This document shows positions 43,808 through 52,318 of a stretch of 64,000 nt of DNA, piece by piece. Both the position numbers and the translations under genes were made by a program. The stretch is from positions 186,001-250,000 of the forward strand of contig CAVVIT010000008.1 of NCBI GenBank assembly GCA_963748405.1, written 5' to 3'. The stretch is from Fen-1273 sp963748405 (GTDB taxonomy: Bacteria > Bacteroidota > Ignavibacteria > UBA10030 > UBA6906). The notes beneath the pieces were generated by a model. The model was not told the DNA's origin, made no database searches, and saw only the letters and a list, made by a program, of their open reading frames with translations. Each line of letters starts with the position of its first letter. The stretch's first letter is position 1.

Positions 43808-43832
43808 GTCATTTTCATCGGGGGAGACCGCT

Positions 43833-45545
43833 ATGAAATGCCGGTTCATGATCATGCCGCTCGTCGCCGTTCTCATTTCGTCCCTGCCGGGACAGACACG
43901 GACCGTCGGGCTCTTTGTCAACGATACCGCGAGGGCGTTCAAAGGATACACGCTGTTCGCCCCGAAACAGAACACGATGACGTATCTGATCAACAACGAC
44001 GGGCGGATCGTCCACCAATGGACGGCGAGCACGTATCCTCCGGGACAGTCGGTGTACCTCCTCGAGAACGGTGATCTGCTTCGCACGTGTATGACGCAGG
44101 GTAATCTCGGGACGGGTGGCGGGGAGGGGGGAAGGGTTGAGGAATACACATGGAACGACAGCCTTGTGTGGTATCTGAACTGGTCGACGGCCACGTACAT
44201 GCAGCACCACGACATCAAGCGCCTTCCGAACGGGAATATCGTCATGCTTGTCGTCGAGAAGAAGACGCTCCCGGAGATCATCGCCGCGGGTTTCGACACG
44301 AGCAAGTTCCAGGAGCCGGATTTCAGGCAGAAACAGATCATGCTCCCCGACATGGTCGTGGAAATCCAGCCCGCGTTTCCCTCTGGAGGAACCGTCGTGT
44401 GGGAATGGCATGTGTGGGACCACCTGATCCAGTCTCACGACCCGGGACAGGGGAACTACGGAGTCCCGGCCCTCCACCCGGAGCTGATCGATGCCGCCGG
44501 CGATCATACGAATCTCCCGCTGTTCTGGAACCACATGAATTCCATCGACTATAATGCCGCATTCGACCAGATCGCCCTCAGCGTGCGGGGGAACAGCGAG
44601 GTGTGGATTATCGACCACAGCACCACGTCTGCGGAGGCCGGCGGGCACACCGGCGGGACCAGGGGGAAAGGGGGAGATCTTCTGTACCGCTGGGGGAACC
44701 CCCTGACGTACGGGGCGGGTACGACGGGAACTGAGATGCTTTTTCAGCAGCATGACGCGGAGTGGATACGCGCGGGTTTACCGGGTGCGGGAGACATCAT
44801 GTGTTTCAACAACGGCCTCGGGCGCAACTATTCCACCGTCGATGAAATCACTCCTCCGGTTGACGTCAACGGAAACTATACGATCGTGAGCGGCCAGGCC
44901 TTCGGGCCGGCGAGCCTGACCTGGTCGTACCAGGCCACCCCTCCGGCGTCGCTCTTTGCGCACGATATCTCGGGTGCCCAGCGGCTGCCGAACGGGAACA
45001 CGCTTATCGACAACGGCCCGGTCGGGTCGTTCACGGAAGTCACCGCGGGCGGCGACCTGGTATGGAAATATGTCAATCCTGTCGACCAGACCGGTCCCGT
45101 GACGCAGGGAGACACGCTCCCCGTCGATCCGACTCACCCGGATGAAACAATGAACTCGGTCTTCAGGGTGTACAGGTATCCGGTCACCTACGCGGCGTTC
45201 ACGGGAAAAGTGCTGGACCCGGGGAATTTTGTCGAAAAATATCCCGCCACGTCCGTGCGTGGTGAGTCGGGCCTGGTGCCCTCACGGTGTGAGTTGCTTC
45301 AGAACTACCCGAACCCGTTCAACCCGTCGACGCGGATCGGTTACACTCTTGCGCAGAATGCGACGGTTACCCTGACGGTCTTCAACGCCGTAGGACAGAC
45401 CGTGGCTACACTCGTCCGGTCCCGGCAGGAGGCGGGGTATCACGAAGTGACGTTCGACGGGTCGCATAACGCGAGCGGCGTGTATTTCTACAGGCTGCAG
45501 GCCGGGACGTTCATTCAGACACGCCGGTTCGTGTTACTGCGCTAG
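43833..45545 (+). CDS. T9SS-exported arylsulfotransferase-like beta-propeller
   Basis: 570 aa with a signal peptide (MKCRFMIMPLVAVLISSLPGQ). Repeated blade motifs of the Arylsulfotran family are clear: GRIVHQWTAS, LLENGDLLRTC, QHHDIKRLPNGNIVMLV, LLYRWGNP, FQQHDAEWI and FAHDISGAQRLPNGNTLI. The histidines of the HD/HH motifs match the expected sites. Known members transfer sulfate between phenols, but many bacterial relatives are uncharacterised. The C-terminal sorting domain starts at LQNYPNPFNPSTRIGY and ends in RRFVLLR. It follows the SUMF1-like gene with a 25-bp gap. Confidence 0.85.
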   Translation: MKCRFMIMPLVAVLISSLPGQTRTVGLFVNDTARAFKGYTLFAPKQNTMTYLINNDGRIVHQWTASTYPPGQSVYLLENGDLLRTCMTQGNLGTGGGEGGRVEEYTWNDSLVWYLNWSTATYMQHHDIKRLPNGNIVMLVVEKKTLPEIIAAGFDTSKFQEPDFRQKQIMLPDMVVEIQPAFPSGGTVVWEWHVWDHLIQSHDPGQGNYGVPALHPELIDAAGDHTNLPLFWNHMNSIDYNAAFDQIALSVRGNSEVWIIDHSTTSAEAGGHTGGTRGKGGDLLYRWGNPLTYGAGTTGTEMLFQQHDAEWIRAGLPGAGDIMCFNNGLGRNYSTVDEITPPVDVNGNYTIVSGQAFGPASLTWSYQATPPASLFAHDISGAQRLPNGNTLIDNGPVGSFTEVTAGGDLVWKYVNPVDQTGPVTQGDTLPVDPTHPDETMNSVFRVYRYPVTYAAFTGKVLDPGNFVEKYPATSVRGESGLVPSRCELLQNYPNPFNPSTRIGYTLAQNATVTLTVFNAVGQTVATLVRSRQEAGYHEVTFDGSHNASGVYFYRLQAGTFIQTRRFVLLR

Positions 45546-45563
45546 TCCGGGAACGGCTATGGC

Positions 45564-47699
45564 CTAATCGTCGACGTACGACACGACCGGATCCCAGATC
45601 ACCTTGACACCGCTCTGTCCGCCTGTCCGCTCGGCGATGAACTCGATGGCTTCCCCCTGTTCGACGTCGATCCTGATGTCGTGCGACCAGGAGGAGCCGG
45701 GCGTCCCGATCTGGTACGAGCAGGCCTCGCGGCCGTTGTGCACGATCGACACGGTGGCCCCGGTGGCGCGTTCGCCCTCGGTGGCGACGGCCCCCTCGAC
45801 CCGGACCCTCCCCTTGCGGGGGGCGACCCATTCTCTCACTGAGCGGTGCGCACCCGGGGTCTGGTAGTTGCTGCCGACCCTGCAGCTGTCGTCGTCCGTC
45901 CAGAAATTGGCGAACGTCCTCCGCTCTTCTTCGCGGCCGCTCTGCGCATTGCGGATCTTTGTCCGTTCAAAATCGACGAACCGGAGATCGTCGTATCCTC
46001 CGCCGTCCGACCTCCTGTAGTGCCAGTTGTTCTTCCCGGCGACGGCGGAAAATCCGGCCGAAGCCCGGTAGCTTTCGGCCGTGTATTCAAACGCGATGCT
46101 CCGGATGCGCGTTCCGGTTGATTGCGGGTTTCTGTCCTGGCGGATCGTGCCCCTGAACGTGTGGGCGAGGCCGGGTTCGAGTCCGGTTTGGATGAACGCA
46201 AACTGGAACGGAAGTGCGTCACGGTAATAGCAATCGACCGTCTCAACGAACCTGCCGTCGATTGTTATGTCGACTTTTCCGCAGTCGGTGTCGGCGAGCG
46301 CCCTCCAGTATATGCCCGGGCCTTTGAACGAAAACTCTATGGACGCGCCGGGCTCACGCGACTCCATCGCGGTTCCCGCATAGCACGCGGGGTCTTTCTT
46401 CAACGTCCACCCGGATCCCGCGTACGTGACCTCGGGGCTTTCGGACCCGACGATTCTTGTCTCCCTGTGTACGATCGCGTCTCCTGATTCCGGCAGCGGT
46501 TCGTATGCGTACGACCCGTAACGGGGGAAACCTTCCGCCGGAGTCGTTCCCGGACGGAATGTCACGTCGATCGCCCTGGAGGGGACGTTGTACAGCCAGT
46601 AGTTATAGGCGTGAAGCGACCGGTCGCACGCAAACGGATCGCGCCCGGAGCTGTCTGCAAGTGTGAAGCCGAATTTGTCGTTCCGCGGCCTGTCAAGGAG
46701 CTTTCCCGCCGGCGTCCATTCCTGCCGGGTGAGATCATCGCAGGCGGAGACATAGATCGACCCGTCGCTGAACCCGAGGTTCGTGAACCGCTTGTCGATC
46801 ACCCCCATGCACACGCCGATGCGCAGGTACGTCCCGAGCGCGCGGCTGTAGATCACGCGGCCGTAGATTCCGTACGAGCCCATGGAGACCTTCGACGATC
46901 GTCCGCCGAGCCCGGGTTCGGTCCACGTGCCCCGGCAGAACTTGTGCCACTTCCCCGGCGCCATCCTGTCGCTGATGGCGCACCGGGCGACTTCGTTGAA
47001 CCAGAGAAAGTTGTTCATGGTGCCGCTCTTCGGCGCGTACGCGTTGCACGAATAAATATAGAAGTACCCTCCGCGCGTGTCAGCGTAGAAATCGAAATCG
47101 GCGGGACCCGCCTCGAAGTATGATCCCGAGAACCTGAGCCAGTCACCTGAATCCGGCAGGCAGTCCGTGAGTATGTCCCCCTCGAGATGCCACGTGAGCC
47201 CCTTGTCCGTGCTCGTAGCCAGCCGGGTCTTCTTCCGTGTCCATCCGGCGGGAGGAGAGATCTTCCGGTCGTATTCGCAGTGGATGGGGGCGTACAGTTT
47301 TCCGGCGCCGGCATCGTACCAGAGTCCCCCGCAGAAATGAGTCGAGACCCCCGGTTCGACGACGATCACGCCGTCGGGCTGACGTTCCGTGTGCTCGAAA
47401 TCGGATCCTTTAAACCGGGCCACTTTCACGGTGGTGCCGTACTGGTCGCCGCTGTTGAATATGACCCAGATCTCGCCGTCCATCGACACGAACCCGGTGG
47501 GCGAATCGATTCCCCACCCGACCTTCAGCGTCGGTGAATTGTTGTACAGGTTTGCCGCGGGCGGGGACACGTAGGCCGGCAGGTGCTCCGTTCTCTCCGC
47601 CGCCGTGAATGCAAAGGGAAGGATGGTTTCCTGCGCGTGGATCGCCGCCGCGAACATCAGCGGCATCACCGCGAACATCGCCCGTCTGGATCGGTGCAT
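45564..47699 (-). CDS. Exported protein with sialidase-like propeller and beta-sandwich domains
   Basis: 711 aa, signal peptide ending MFAAAIHAQ. Residues 50-370 carry beta-propeller-like repeats (GEIWVIFNSGDQYG, KLYAPIHCEYDR, RLATSTDKGLTWHLEGD, FYIYSCNAYA) including an Asp-box-like STDKGLTW. Residues 400-540 and 560-711 look like beta-sandwich binding modules (GPGIYWRALADTDCG, NWHYRRSDGGGYDDLRFV, GRVRVEGAVATEGE, VKVIWDPVVSYVDD). No sorting domain is present. The function is probably binding or cleavage of glycans, but no catalytic residue is assigned. An inverted repeat sits 17 bp upstream. Confidence 0.65.
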   Translation of the reverse strand: MHRSRRAMFAVMPLMFAAAIHAQETILPFAFTAAERTEHLPAYVSPPAANLYNNSPTLKVGWGIDSPTGFVSMDGEIWVIFNSGDQYGTTVKVARFKGSDFEHTERQPDGVIVVEPGVSTHFCGGLWYDAGAGKLYAPIHCEYDRKISPPAGWTRKKTRLATSTDKGLTWHLEGDILTDCLPDSGDWLRFSGSYFEAGPADFDFYADTRGGYFYIYSCNAYAPKSGTMNNFLWFNEVARCAISDRMAPGKWHKFCRGTWTEPGLGGRSSKVSMGSYGIYGRVIYSRALGTYLRIGVCMGVIDKRFTNLGFSDGSIYVSACDDLTRQEWTPAGKLLDRPRNDKFGFTLADSSGRDPFACDRSLHAYNYWLYNVPSRAIDVTFRPGTTPAEGFPRYGSYAYEPLPESGDAIVHRETRIVGSESPEVTYAGSGWTLKKDPACYAGTAMESREPGASIEFSFKGPGIYWRALADTDCGKVDITIDGRFVETVDCYYRDALPFQFAFIQTGLEPGLAHTFRGTIRQDRNPQSTGTRIRSIAFEYTAESYRASAGFSAVAGKNNWHYRRSDGGGYDDLRFVDFERTKIRNAQSGREEERRTFANFWTDDDSCRVGSNYQTPGAHRSVREWVAPRKGRVRVEGAVATEGERATGATVSIVHNGREACSYQIGTPGSSWSHDIRIDVEQGEAIEFIAERTGGQSGVKVIWDPVVSYVDD

Positions 47700-47715
47700 T
47701 GTAGTCCCGGCTATG

Positions 47716-47739
47716 TTGATGTCGTTGCCTCGACATCAA
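47716..47739. promoter_or_regulatory. Inverted repeat TTGATGTC-N8-GACATCAA
   Basis: Perfect 8-bp arms around GTTGCCTC, 17 bp upstream of the start codon of the sialidase-like gene. The position would place it in or near the promoter or leader; candidate operator. Confidence 0.45.
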
Positions 47740-47795
47740 AATACCGGAGATTGATCTGAAAGGCAACGTCTGCGTCGCCGCGCCGGGTCAGCCCC

Positions 47796-48794
47796 TCACT
47801 TGCGGATGTCGAACTGGTAGAGTGGCTCCCCGCGCTCGTTGACAAAGCTGACCCTCATCGCGTCATCGGCGACTGAAACCACGCCGAATCCGAGGGAAGC
47901 GGCGCTGTACAGCGTGAACTCCGCGCGGCCTGCGGGACGGGTTTCGGAACCTCCCCCGGTACCGAAGTATTCCACGGTCGCCCCCGCCGGGTGAGAATGC
48001 TGCAGATCGTGATCATGACCGGAGAAACAGGCGTCGACATGATACTTTTCGAAAAGGGGGACAAGCGCGCGCTGAATCTCCACGGTGCTTCCGTGTTTCG
48101 ATCCTGCCGAATATGCCGGGTGATGAAAGAACGCGAATTTCCACCGGGCTGTCGAGACGCTGAGCACGCTGTCGCACCATTGCACCTGTCGGGCGGGGTT
48201 CTGTCCCCTGACGTGATGCTGGTCGCGCACGTCATTGATGTACTCTTCCACGAACGGGGAAGAATCCAGTACGATGAAGAGGGCGGAACTGCGGGGGGAA
48301 AGGTTCCGCGTGAAAGCGTAATACCGTCCAGGTTGCGTCCAGCGGGCGCTGGTTGTTCCGTAGGTCAATTCTGCGTCGACGTTTCCTTCATAGTCGTGGT
48401 TCCCCAGTGTAATGTACCAGGGGATCATGAGCGGCTTCGCGGCGTACACTTTTTCAAAATTCACGTTCCAGAGCGGGTCCGTCGCATCTGCCACGCCGCT
48501 GCCGTGGAAATTGTCTCCGCAGGTGACGACAAATGACGCCTCCACCATGCCGGCCGTCACGCCGAATTGCCGCGCCACTTTCATCTGGCCGGGCGTTTTC
48601 TTGTCCGTGTCGGTGATTCCTTCCCTCCCCCAGTCGCTGATGACGAGAAAGGTCAGGGACGTGTCGCCGAGTGTGAGCACGGACGGTGTGCGGGCGGTTG
48701 ACGGCGCGTGTGGGCCGGCTGAAGACCCTCCGGTGAACGAAAGGAGGGGAAGAAGGGCAACCGCTGCTGCAAGGATTGCGCGGCTCGGTATCAT
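47796..48794 (-). CDS. Exported purple acid phosphatase-like phosphoesterase
   Basis: 332 aa from ATG 48794 (MIPSRAILAAAVALLPLLSF, a signal peptide); the longer frame up to 48860 is not convincing. Motifs follow the tartrate-resistant acid phosphatase pattern: LVISDWGR, VTCGDNFHGSGV, YITLGNHDYEGN, VLDSSPF, FFHHPAYSAGSKHG and CFSGHDHDLQH. The tyrosine of RYYAF and the acidic and His ligands are in place. It probably hydrolyses phosphomonoesters outside the cytoplasm and uses a dinuclear iron or iron-zinc site. Confidence 0.88.
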   Translation of the reverse strand: MIPSRAILAAAVALLPLLSFTGGSSAGPHAPSTARTPSVLTLGDTSLTFLVISDWGREGITDTDKKTPGQMKVARQFGVTAGMVEASFVVTCGDNFHGSGVADATDPLWNVNFEKVYAAKPLMIPWYITLGNHDYEGNVDAELTYGTTSARWTQPGRYYAFTRNLSPRSSALFIVLDSSPFVEEYINDVRDQHHVRGQNPARQVQWCDSVLSVSTARWKFAFFHHPAYSAGSKHGSTVEIQRALVPLFEKYHVDACFSGHDHDLQHSHPAGATVEYFGTGGGSETRPAGRAEFTLYSAASLGFGVVSVADDAMRVSFVNERGEPLYQFDIRK

Positions 48795-49065
48795 GCTGGA
48801 CTCTCTTGGAATGGGGAAACGGGAAGAAACGGGTGAGCGACACATTCCCGGAGTGTACAAGGTACGGCTTCAACGTTACTGCAGTGTTACGCAACGATTG
48901 CTGAATTGTTAAATCGCGGTCCCGGCCGGTCGTCGTCGCCAGTCGGAGTCCCGATTTGTGGACAGGATATTGATCGTGTGTTGTTGACAACGATCCCCCC
49001 GGGATGTTGAACCGCGTCCCAATTATGCATACATTTCTCCATCGACGTACATCAAGGAGAGCTCT

Positions 49066-50097
49066 ATGACAAAACTCACCGGGTTCGTGTCCGTGCTGCT
49101 TCTCGCAGCGGGAATTGCCGCAGGTGTGCAGGCCCAGACGTTCAAAGTGCAGAGATTCAGCATCGGGGGGGAAGGGGGGACCGACTATCTGACGGCCGAG
49201 CCCGGCACCGGGCGTGTCTTCGTCTCGCGCGGGACGCACGTTATGGTGCTCGACGGGGTGAAGGGGACGGTCCTCGGCGACATCCCCGAGACTCCCAACA
49301 CGCACGGGATCGCCCTTGTCGCGAAGTACAATCACGGGTTCACGACGAACCGGGGAGATTCCACGGTCTCGATGTTCGACCTGAAGACGCTGGCGTTGAT
49401 CAGGAAGATCAAGATCCCGGCCGGCGGCCAGGACGGCATCATGTACGACGACTTCCTGGACCGGGTCATACTGACGAATCACAGCAAGCCCGGCACGGCC
49501 ACCGCCATCGACCCGGACAGGGGAGTGATCACCGGGGAGGCGCAGCTCGAGGACGATTCGCCGGAAGGTGCGGCGAGCGACGGGAAAGGGAAGATCTTCG
49601 TAAACAACGAGAGAAAGAACACGATCCAGGTCGTGGACGGCAGGAAGATGACCGCGATCGCCTCGTGGCCGATTGACCCCTGCGAGGGGCCGACCGGCAT
49701 CGCCTATGATCGGGCCACCGACAGGATATTCACCGGCTGCGGAAAGACCTCAGCGGTGCTTGACGCGAAAACGGGGAAGATCGTGGCGACGATTCAGAAC
49801 GGCGAAGGCGTTGATGCCCTGGGATGGGATCCGGCGGAGAAGCTGGTCTACATCCCCGCCGGGCGGGACAGCAGCGTGACGATCGTGCACGAGGATGCGC
49901 CGGACAAATACACCGTCGTCGCCACAGTGACGACGGCGGCCGGGGCAAAGACGATTTCGGTCGACCCGGTGAGGCACGTCGCCTACCTGTTCCAGCCCGT
50001 CTACGGGCCTCCCCCCTCCGCTCCGCCGGAAGGCGAAAAGGGCCGCCGGATGCGGGGACCGGTCATCGGTGCGTTCCTCTACGTAATCAGTCATTGA
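49066..50097 (+). CDS. Exported YncE-like beta-propeller protein
   Basis: 343 aa, signal peptide ending AGVQAQ, AAGGAGAG upstream of ATG 49066. Seven blade-like repeats such as FSIGGEGGTDYLTAEPGTGRVFVS, YNHGFTTNRGDSTVSMFDLKTL, GKIFVNNERKNTIQVVDGR and GCGKTSAVLDAKTGKIVATI follow the YncE/YVTN pattern. Such proteins bind DNA, iron-regulated partners or unknown ligands; no catalytic site is seen. A short AT-rich motif ATTATGCATAC near 49022 recurs near 51374 before cysE. Confidence 0.8.
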   Translation: MTKLTGFVSVLLLAAGIAAGVQAQTFKVQRFSIGGEGGTDYLTAEPGTGRVFVSRGTHVMVLDGVKGTVLGDIPETPNTHGIALVAKYNHGFTTNRGDSTVSMFDLKTLALIRKIKIPAGGQDGIMYDDFLDRVILTNHSKPGTATAIDPDRGVITGEAQLEDDSPEGAASDGKGKIFVNNERKNTIQVVDGRKMTAIASWPIDPCEGPTGIAYDRATDRIFTGCGKTSAVLDAKTGKIVATIQNGEGVDALGWDPAEKLVYIPAGRDSSVTIVHEDAPDKYTVVATVTTAAGAKTISVDPVRHVAYLFQPVYGPPPSAPPEGEKGRRMRGPVIGAFLYVISH

Positions 50098-50122
50098 TGA
50101 CGTAGCCGGCCGGAGCGCGGCA

Positions 50123-51229
50123 TCATTCGTACCGGAGGGCGTCGATCGGATTCAGGAGCGCCGCCTTCCGTGCGGGATAAAACCCGAAGAATATGCCGAT
50201 GGCGATCGAGAAGCTGACCGAAAGCAGTATCGAGAAGAACGTGATGATCGTCGGCCATTTCGCGAAGCTCGAGATGGCCGACGATCCGCTCACCCCCAGG
50301 ATGATCCCCGCAAACCCTCCCAGCAGGCTCAGGACGAGCGCCTCGATCAGGAACTGCGTCAGGATGTCGCGCGAGCGCGCCCCGACGGACATGCGTATGC
50401 CGATCTCCCGCGTCCGCTCGGTCACCGAGACGAGCATGATGTTCATGATCCCGATCCCCCCCACGAGGAGCGACACCGAGGCGATGCTCGCAAGGAGGAT
50501 GGTCAGGATCTGCGTCGTTGCCGTCGCGGTGGTGGCCAGGTCCGCCTGGTTGCGGATGGTGAAATCATCCGGATCGTAGGGGGCGATGCGGTGCCTCATC
50601 CTCAGGAGTTCGGTGATCTGCGCCTGCGCGACGGGGATGTTCTGCTCGCTCGTCGCCGAGACGAGGATCTGCCTCAGGTACGGGAACCACGTCAGCCGCC
50701 GTTTCACGGTCGTCCAGGGCGCCAGAATCACGTCGTCCTGGTCCTGGCCGAGGGCGTTCTGCCCCTTGCGCGTCAGGACGCCGATCACCCTGCACGGGAC
50801 GTTCCGGATCCGGATCGTCTGGTCGATCGGGCTCGAATCGGGGAAGAGCGAGCTGGCGACGGTCTGTCCCAGCACGCACACCTTTGAGGCCGCCTTGACG
50901 TCCTGGTCCGTGTAGAACCCCCCGTATTCGATCCCCCACTTCCGTATCTCGAGGTAGTCGCTCCCGGTTCCCTCGATCATCGTCGCCCAGTTCATGTTCC
51001 CCGAAATGATCTGTGCGAACGCCCGTGTCCCGGGCGAGACAAGGGAGACCGCGCTGCATTCCTTCAGTATCGCGTTGCAGTCGTCTTCCGTGAGGTTGGT
51101 GTTCGTCCCGGCGCCCCCCCTGATGCCGCCGGAAACCCCGATGATGATCCCGAGCATGGTCAGGAAGGAGCGCATCTTGTTTCTCTGGAGCGCGCGGAAC
51201 GCGGAAAGAAGAATGTTCAGTACCTTCAC
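50123..51229 (-). CDS. MacB-type ABC transporter permease with an internal deletion
   Basis: 368 aa. The N-terminus MKVLNILLSAFRALQRNKMRSFLTMLGIIIGV is a standard MacB-like first helix. It then jumps to SGGIRGGAGTN, skipping some 35 residues that other family members have here (the rest of helix 1 and the AxVxxQIxxLGTN block). The periplasmic domain and last three helices (TILLASIASVSLLVGGIGIMNIML, EALVLSLLGGFAGIILG, FSILLSVSFSIAIGIFFGFYP) are complete. No ATPase or MacA-type adaptor lies next to it. The frame is kept, so this is either an in-frame deletion, an unusual variant or an assembly gap. Confidence 0.75.
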   Translation of the reverse strand: MKVLNILLSAFRALQRNKMRSFLTMLGIIIGVSGGIRGGAGTNTNLTEDDCNAILKECSAVSLVSPGTRAFAQIISGNMNWATMIEGTGSDYLEIRKWGIEYGGFYTDQDVKAASKVCVLGQTVASSLFPDSSPIDQTIRIRNVPCRVIGVLTRKGQNALGQDQDDVILAPWTTVKRRLTWFPYLRQILVSATSEQNIPVAQAQITELLRMRHRIAPYDPDDFTIRNQADLATTATATTQILTILLASIASVSLLVGGIGIMNIMLVSVTERTREIGIRMSVGARSRDILTQFLIEALVLSLLGGFAGIILGVSGSSAISSFAKWPTIITFFSILLSVSFSIAIGIFFGFYPARKAALLNPIDALRYE

Positions 51230-51269
51230 GGCACCTCCCCGGTCTCAATGAGATGCGAATCCCCGACAC

Positions 51270-51286
51270 CCCCGCCTGAGGCGGGG
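51270..51286. terminator. Hairpin CCCCGCC-TGA-GGCGGGG
   Basis: A 7-bp perfect stem lies between the divergent permease and cysE genes, 109 bp before the cysE start. With no T tract it may be a leader hairpin of cysE rather than a terminator. Confidence 0.35.
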
Positions 51287-51394
51287 CTGATCATTCACTT
51301 TTCAGAACGCGCGTCCGGCCGAAGGGGTTCCGGAGAACGAATCGACTCCGGCGGTGATTCTTGACCGTCACTCCGATTATGCATACTTTGTCGG

Positions 51395-52288
51395 ATGAAA
51401 GGAAACGACGTTGATGACACCGGGAGTCGGCGGATGAAGAACAAACACCTGGACCTCAGGGAGCTTGCGCGGACGCTGGGAGAAAAGCGCTCGCATCACA
51501 GCCCGATACTTCCCGTGAAGGCGGAATCCCAGCGATTTGCGGAGGAGATTCTGGAAATCCTCTTTCCCCATTTCTCCCGCAGGAGACACCCGGGCCCGGC
51601 GGAGATCCATTCCCGGCTTGACGCCATACAGGTGCGCGTCGAGCGGCTGCTCAAGGCGATTCCCGGCGGGCGGAACGCGGAGGCGCGTGACATCACCGGG
51701 CAGTTTTTCGGGAAGCTTCCCGATCTGTACGACCGGCTCTGGCTTGACGCCGAAGCCATCAACCGGTGGGATCCGGCGTCGGAGAACGTGGAGGAAGTGG
51801 TTCTTGCGTACCCGGGATTCCTGGCGATCGCGATATACCGCATCGCCCACGAATTTCACCTGCTCGGCGTCCCGATATTTCCCCGGCTTCTGACGGAATA
51901 CGCCCACCAGCTCACGGGGGTCGATATCCATCCCGGGGCCGGTATCGGCACGCCGCTGTTCATCGATCACGGCACCGGCATCGTCATCGGCGAGACGACG
52001 ACGATCGGGAACAATGTCCGGCTCTACCAGGGCGTGACGCTCGGGGCGCTCAGCGTCGACAAGACGCTCGCGAACACGAAGCGCCATCCGACGATCGAGG
52101 ACAACGTCATCATCTACGCCCAGGCCGTCATACTCGGGGGAGGCACCGTCATCGGCCACGACAGCGTGATCGGGGGAAACTCCTGGGTCACCAGGAGCAT
52201 CCCGCCGTTTTCCTACGTCTACCAGGAGATCAAAGTCAACGTCCGTACGCCGGACGAATCGAACGGGGGCATTGACTTCGTCATATGA
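51395..52288 (+). CDS. cysE: Serine O-acetyltransferase
   Basis: 297 aa, ATG 51395 (an internal ATG at 51434 is possible). The N-terminal helical part (RLLKAIPGGRNAEARDI, RWDPASENVEEVVLAYPGFLAIAIYRIAHEFHLLG) precedes the left-handed beta-helix (TGVDIHPGAGIGTPLFIDHGTGIVIGET, GNNVRLYQGVTLGAL) with the catalytic HD-type histidine (FIDHGTG) and C-terminal GNSWVTRSIPPFSYV. It makes O-acetylserine, the substrate of the convergent cysK 30 bp away. The two genes are transcribed toward each other. Confidence 0.92.
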   Translation: MKGNDVDDTGSRRMKNKHLDLRELARTLGEKRSHHSPILPVKAESQRFAEEILEILFPHFSRRRHPGPAEIHSRLDAIQVRVERLLKAIPGGRNAEARDITGQFFGKLPDLYDRLWLDAEAINRWDPASENVEEVVLAYPGFLAIAIYRIAHEFHLLGVPIFPRLLTEYAHQLTGVDIHPGAGIGTPLFIDHGTGIVIGETTTIGNNVRLYQGVTLGALSVDKTLANTKRHPTIEDNVIIYAQAVILGGGTVIGHDSVIGGNSWVTRSIPPFSYVYQEIKVNVRTPDESNGGIDFVI

Positions 52289-52292
52289 AGAC

Positions 52293-52308
52293 GCCTGCCG
52301 CGGCAGGC
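52293..52308. terminator. Bidirectional hairpin between cysE and cysK
   Basis: GCCTGCCGCGGCAGGC is a perfect 16-base palindrome located between the stop codons of the convergent genes. It can fold on either strand, though no T run follows, so it may act as a weak shared terminator. Confidence 0.55.
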
Positions 52309-52318
52309 GGCGGGCCGT

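Noticed and set aside
51246..51380. Possible short leader ORF upstream of cysE
   Set aside because: Starts near the 7-bp hairpin but has a single cysteine codon and no terminator with T run; not comparable with the cysK leader.
49022..51386. Repeated ATTATGCATAC motif before the YncE-like gene and cysE
   Set aside because: Only two short copies; could be promoter-like AT-rich sequence by chance.
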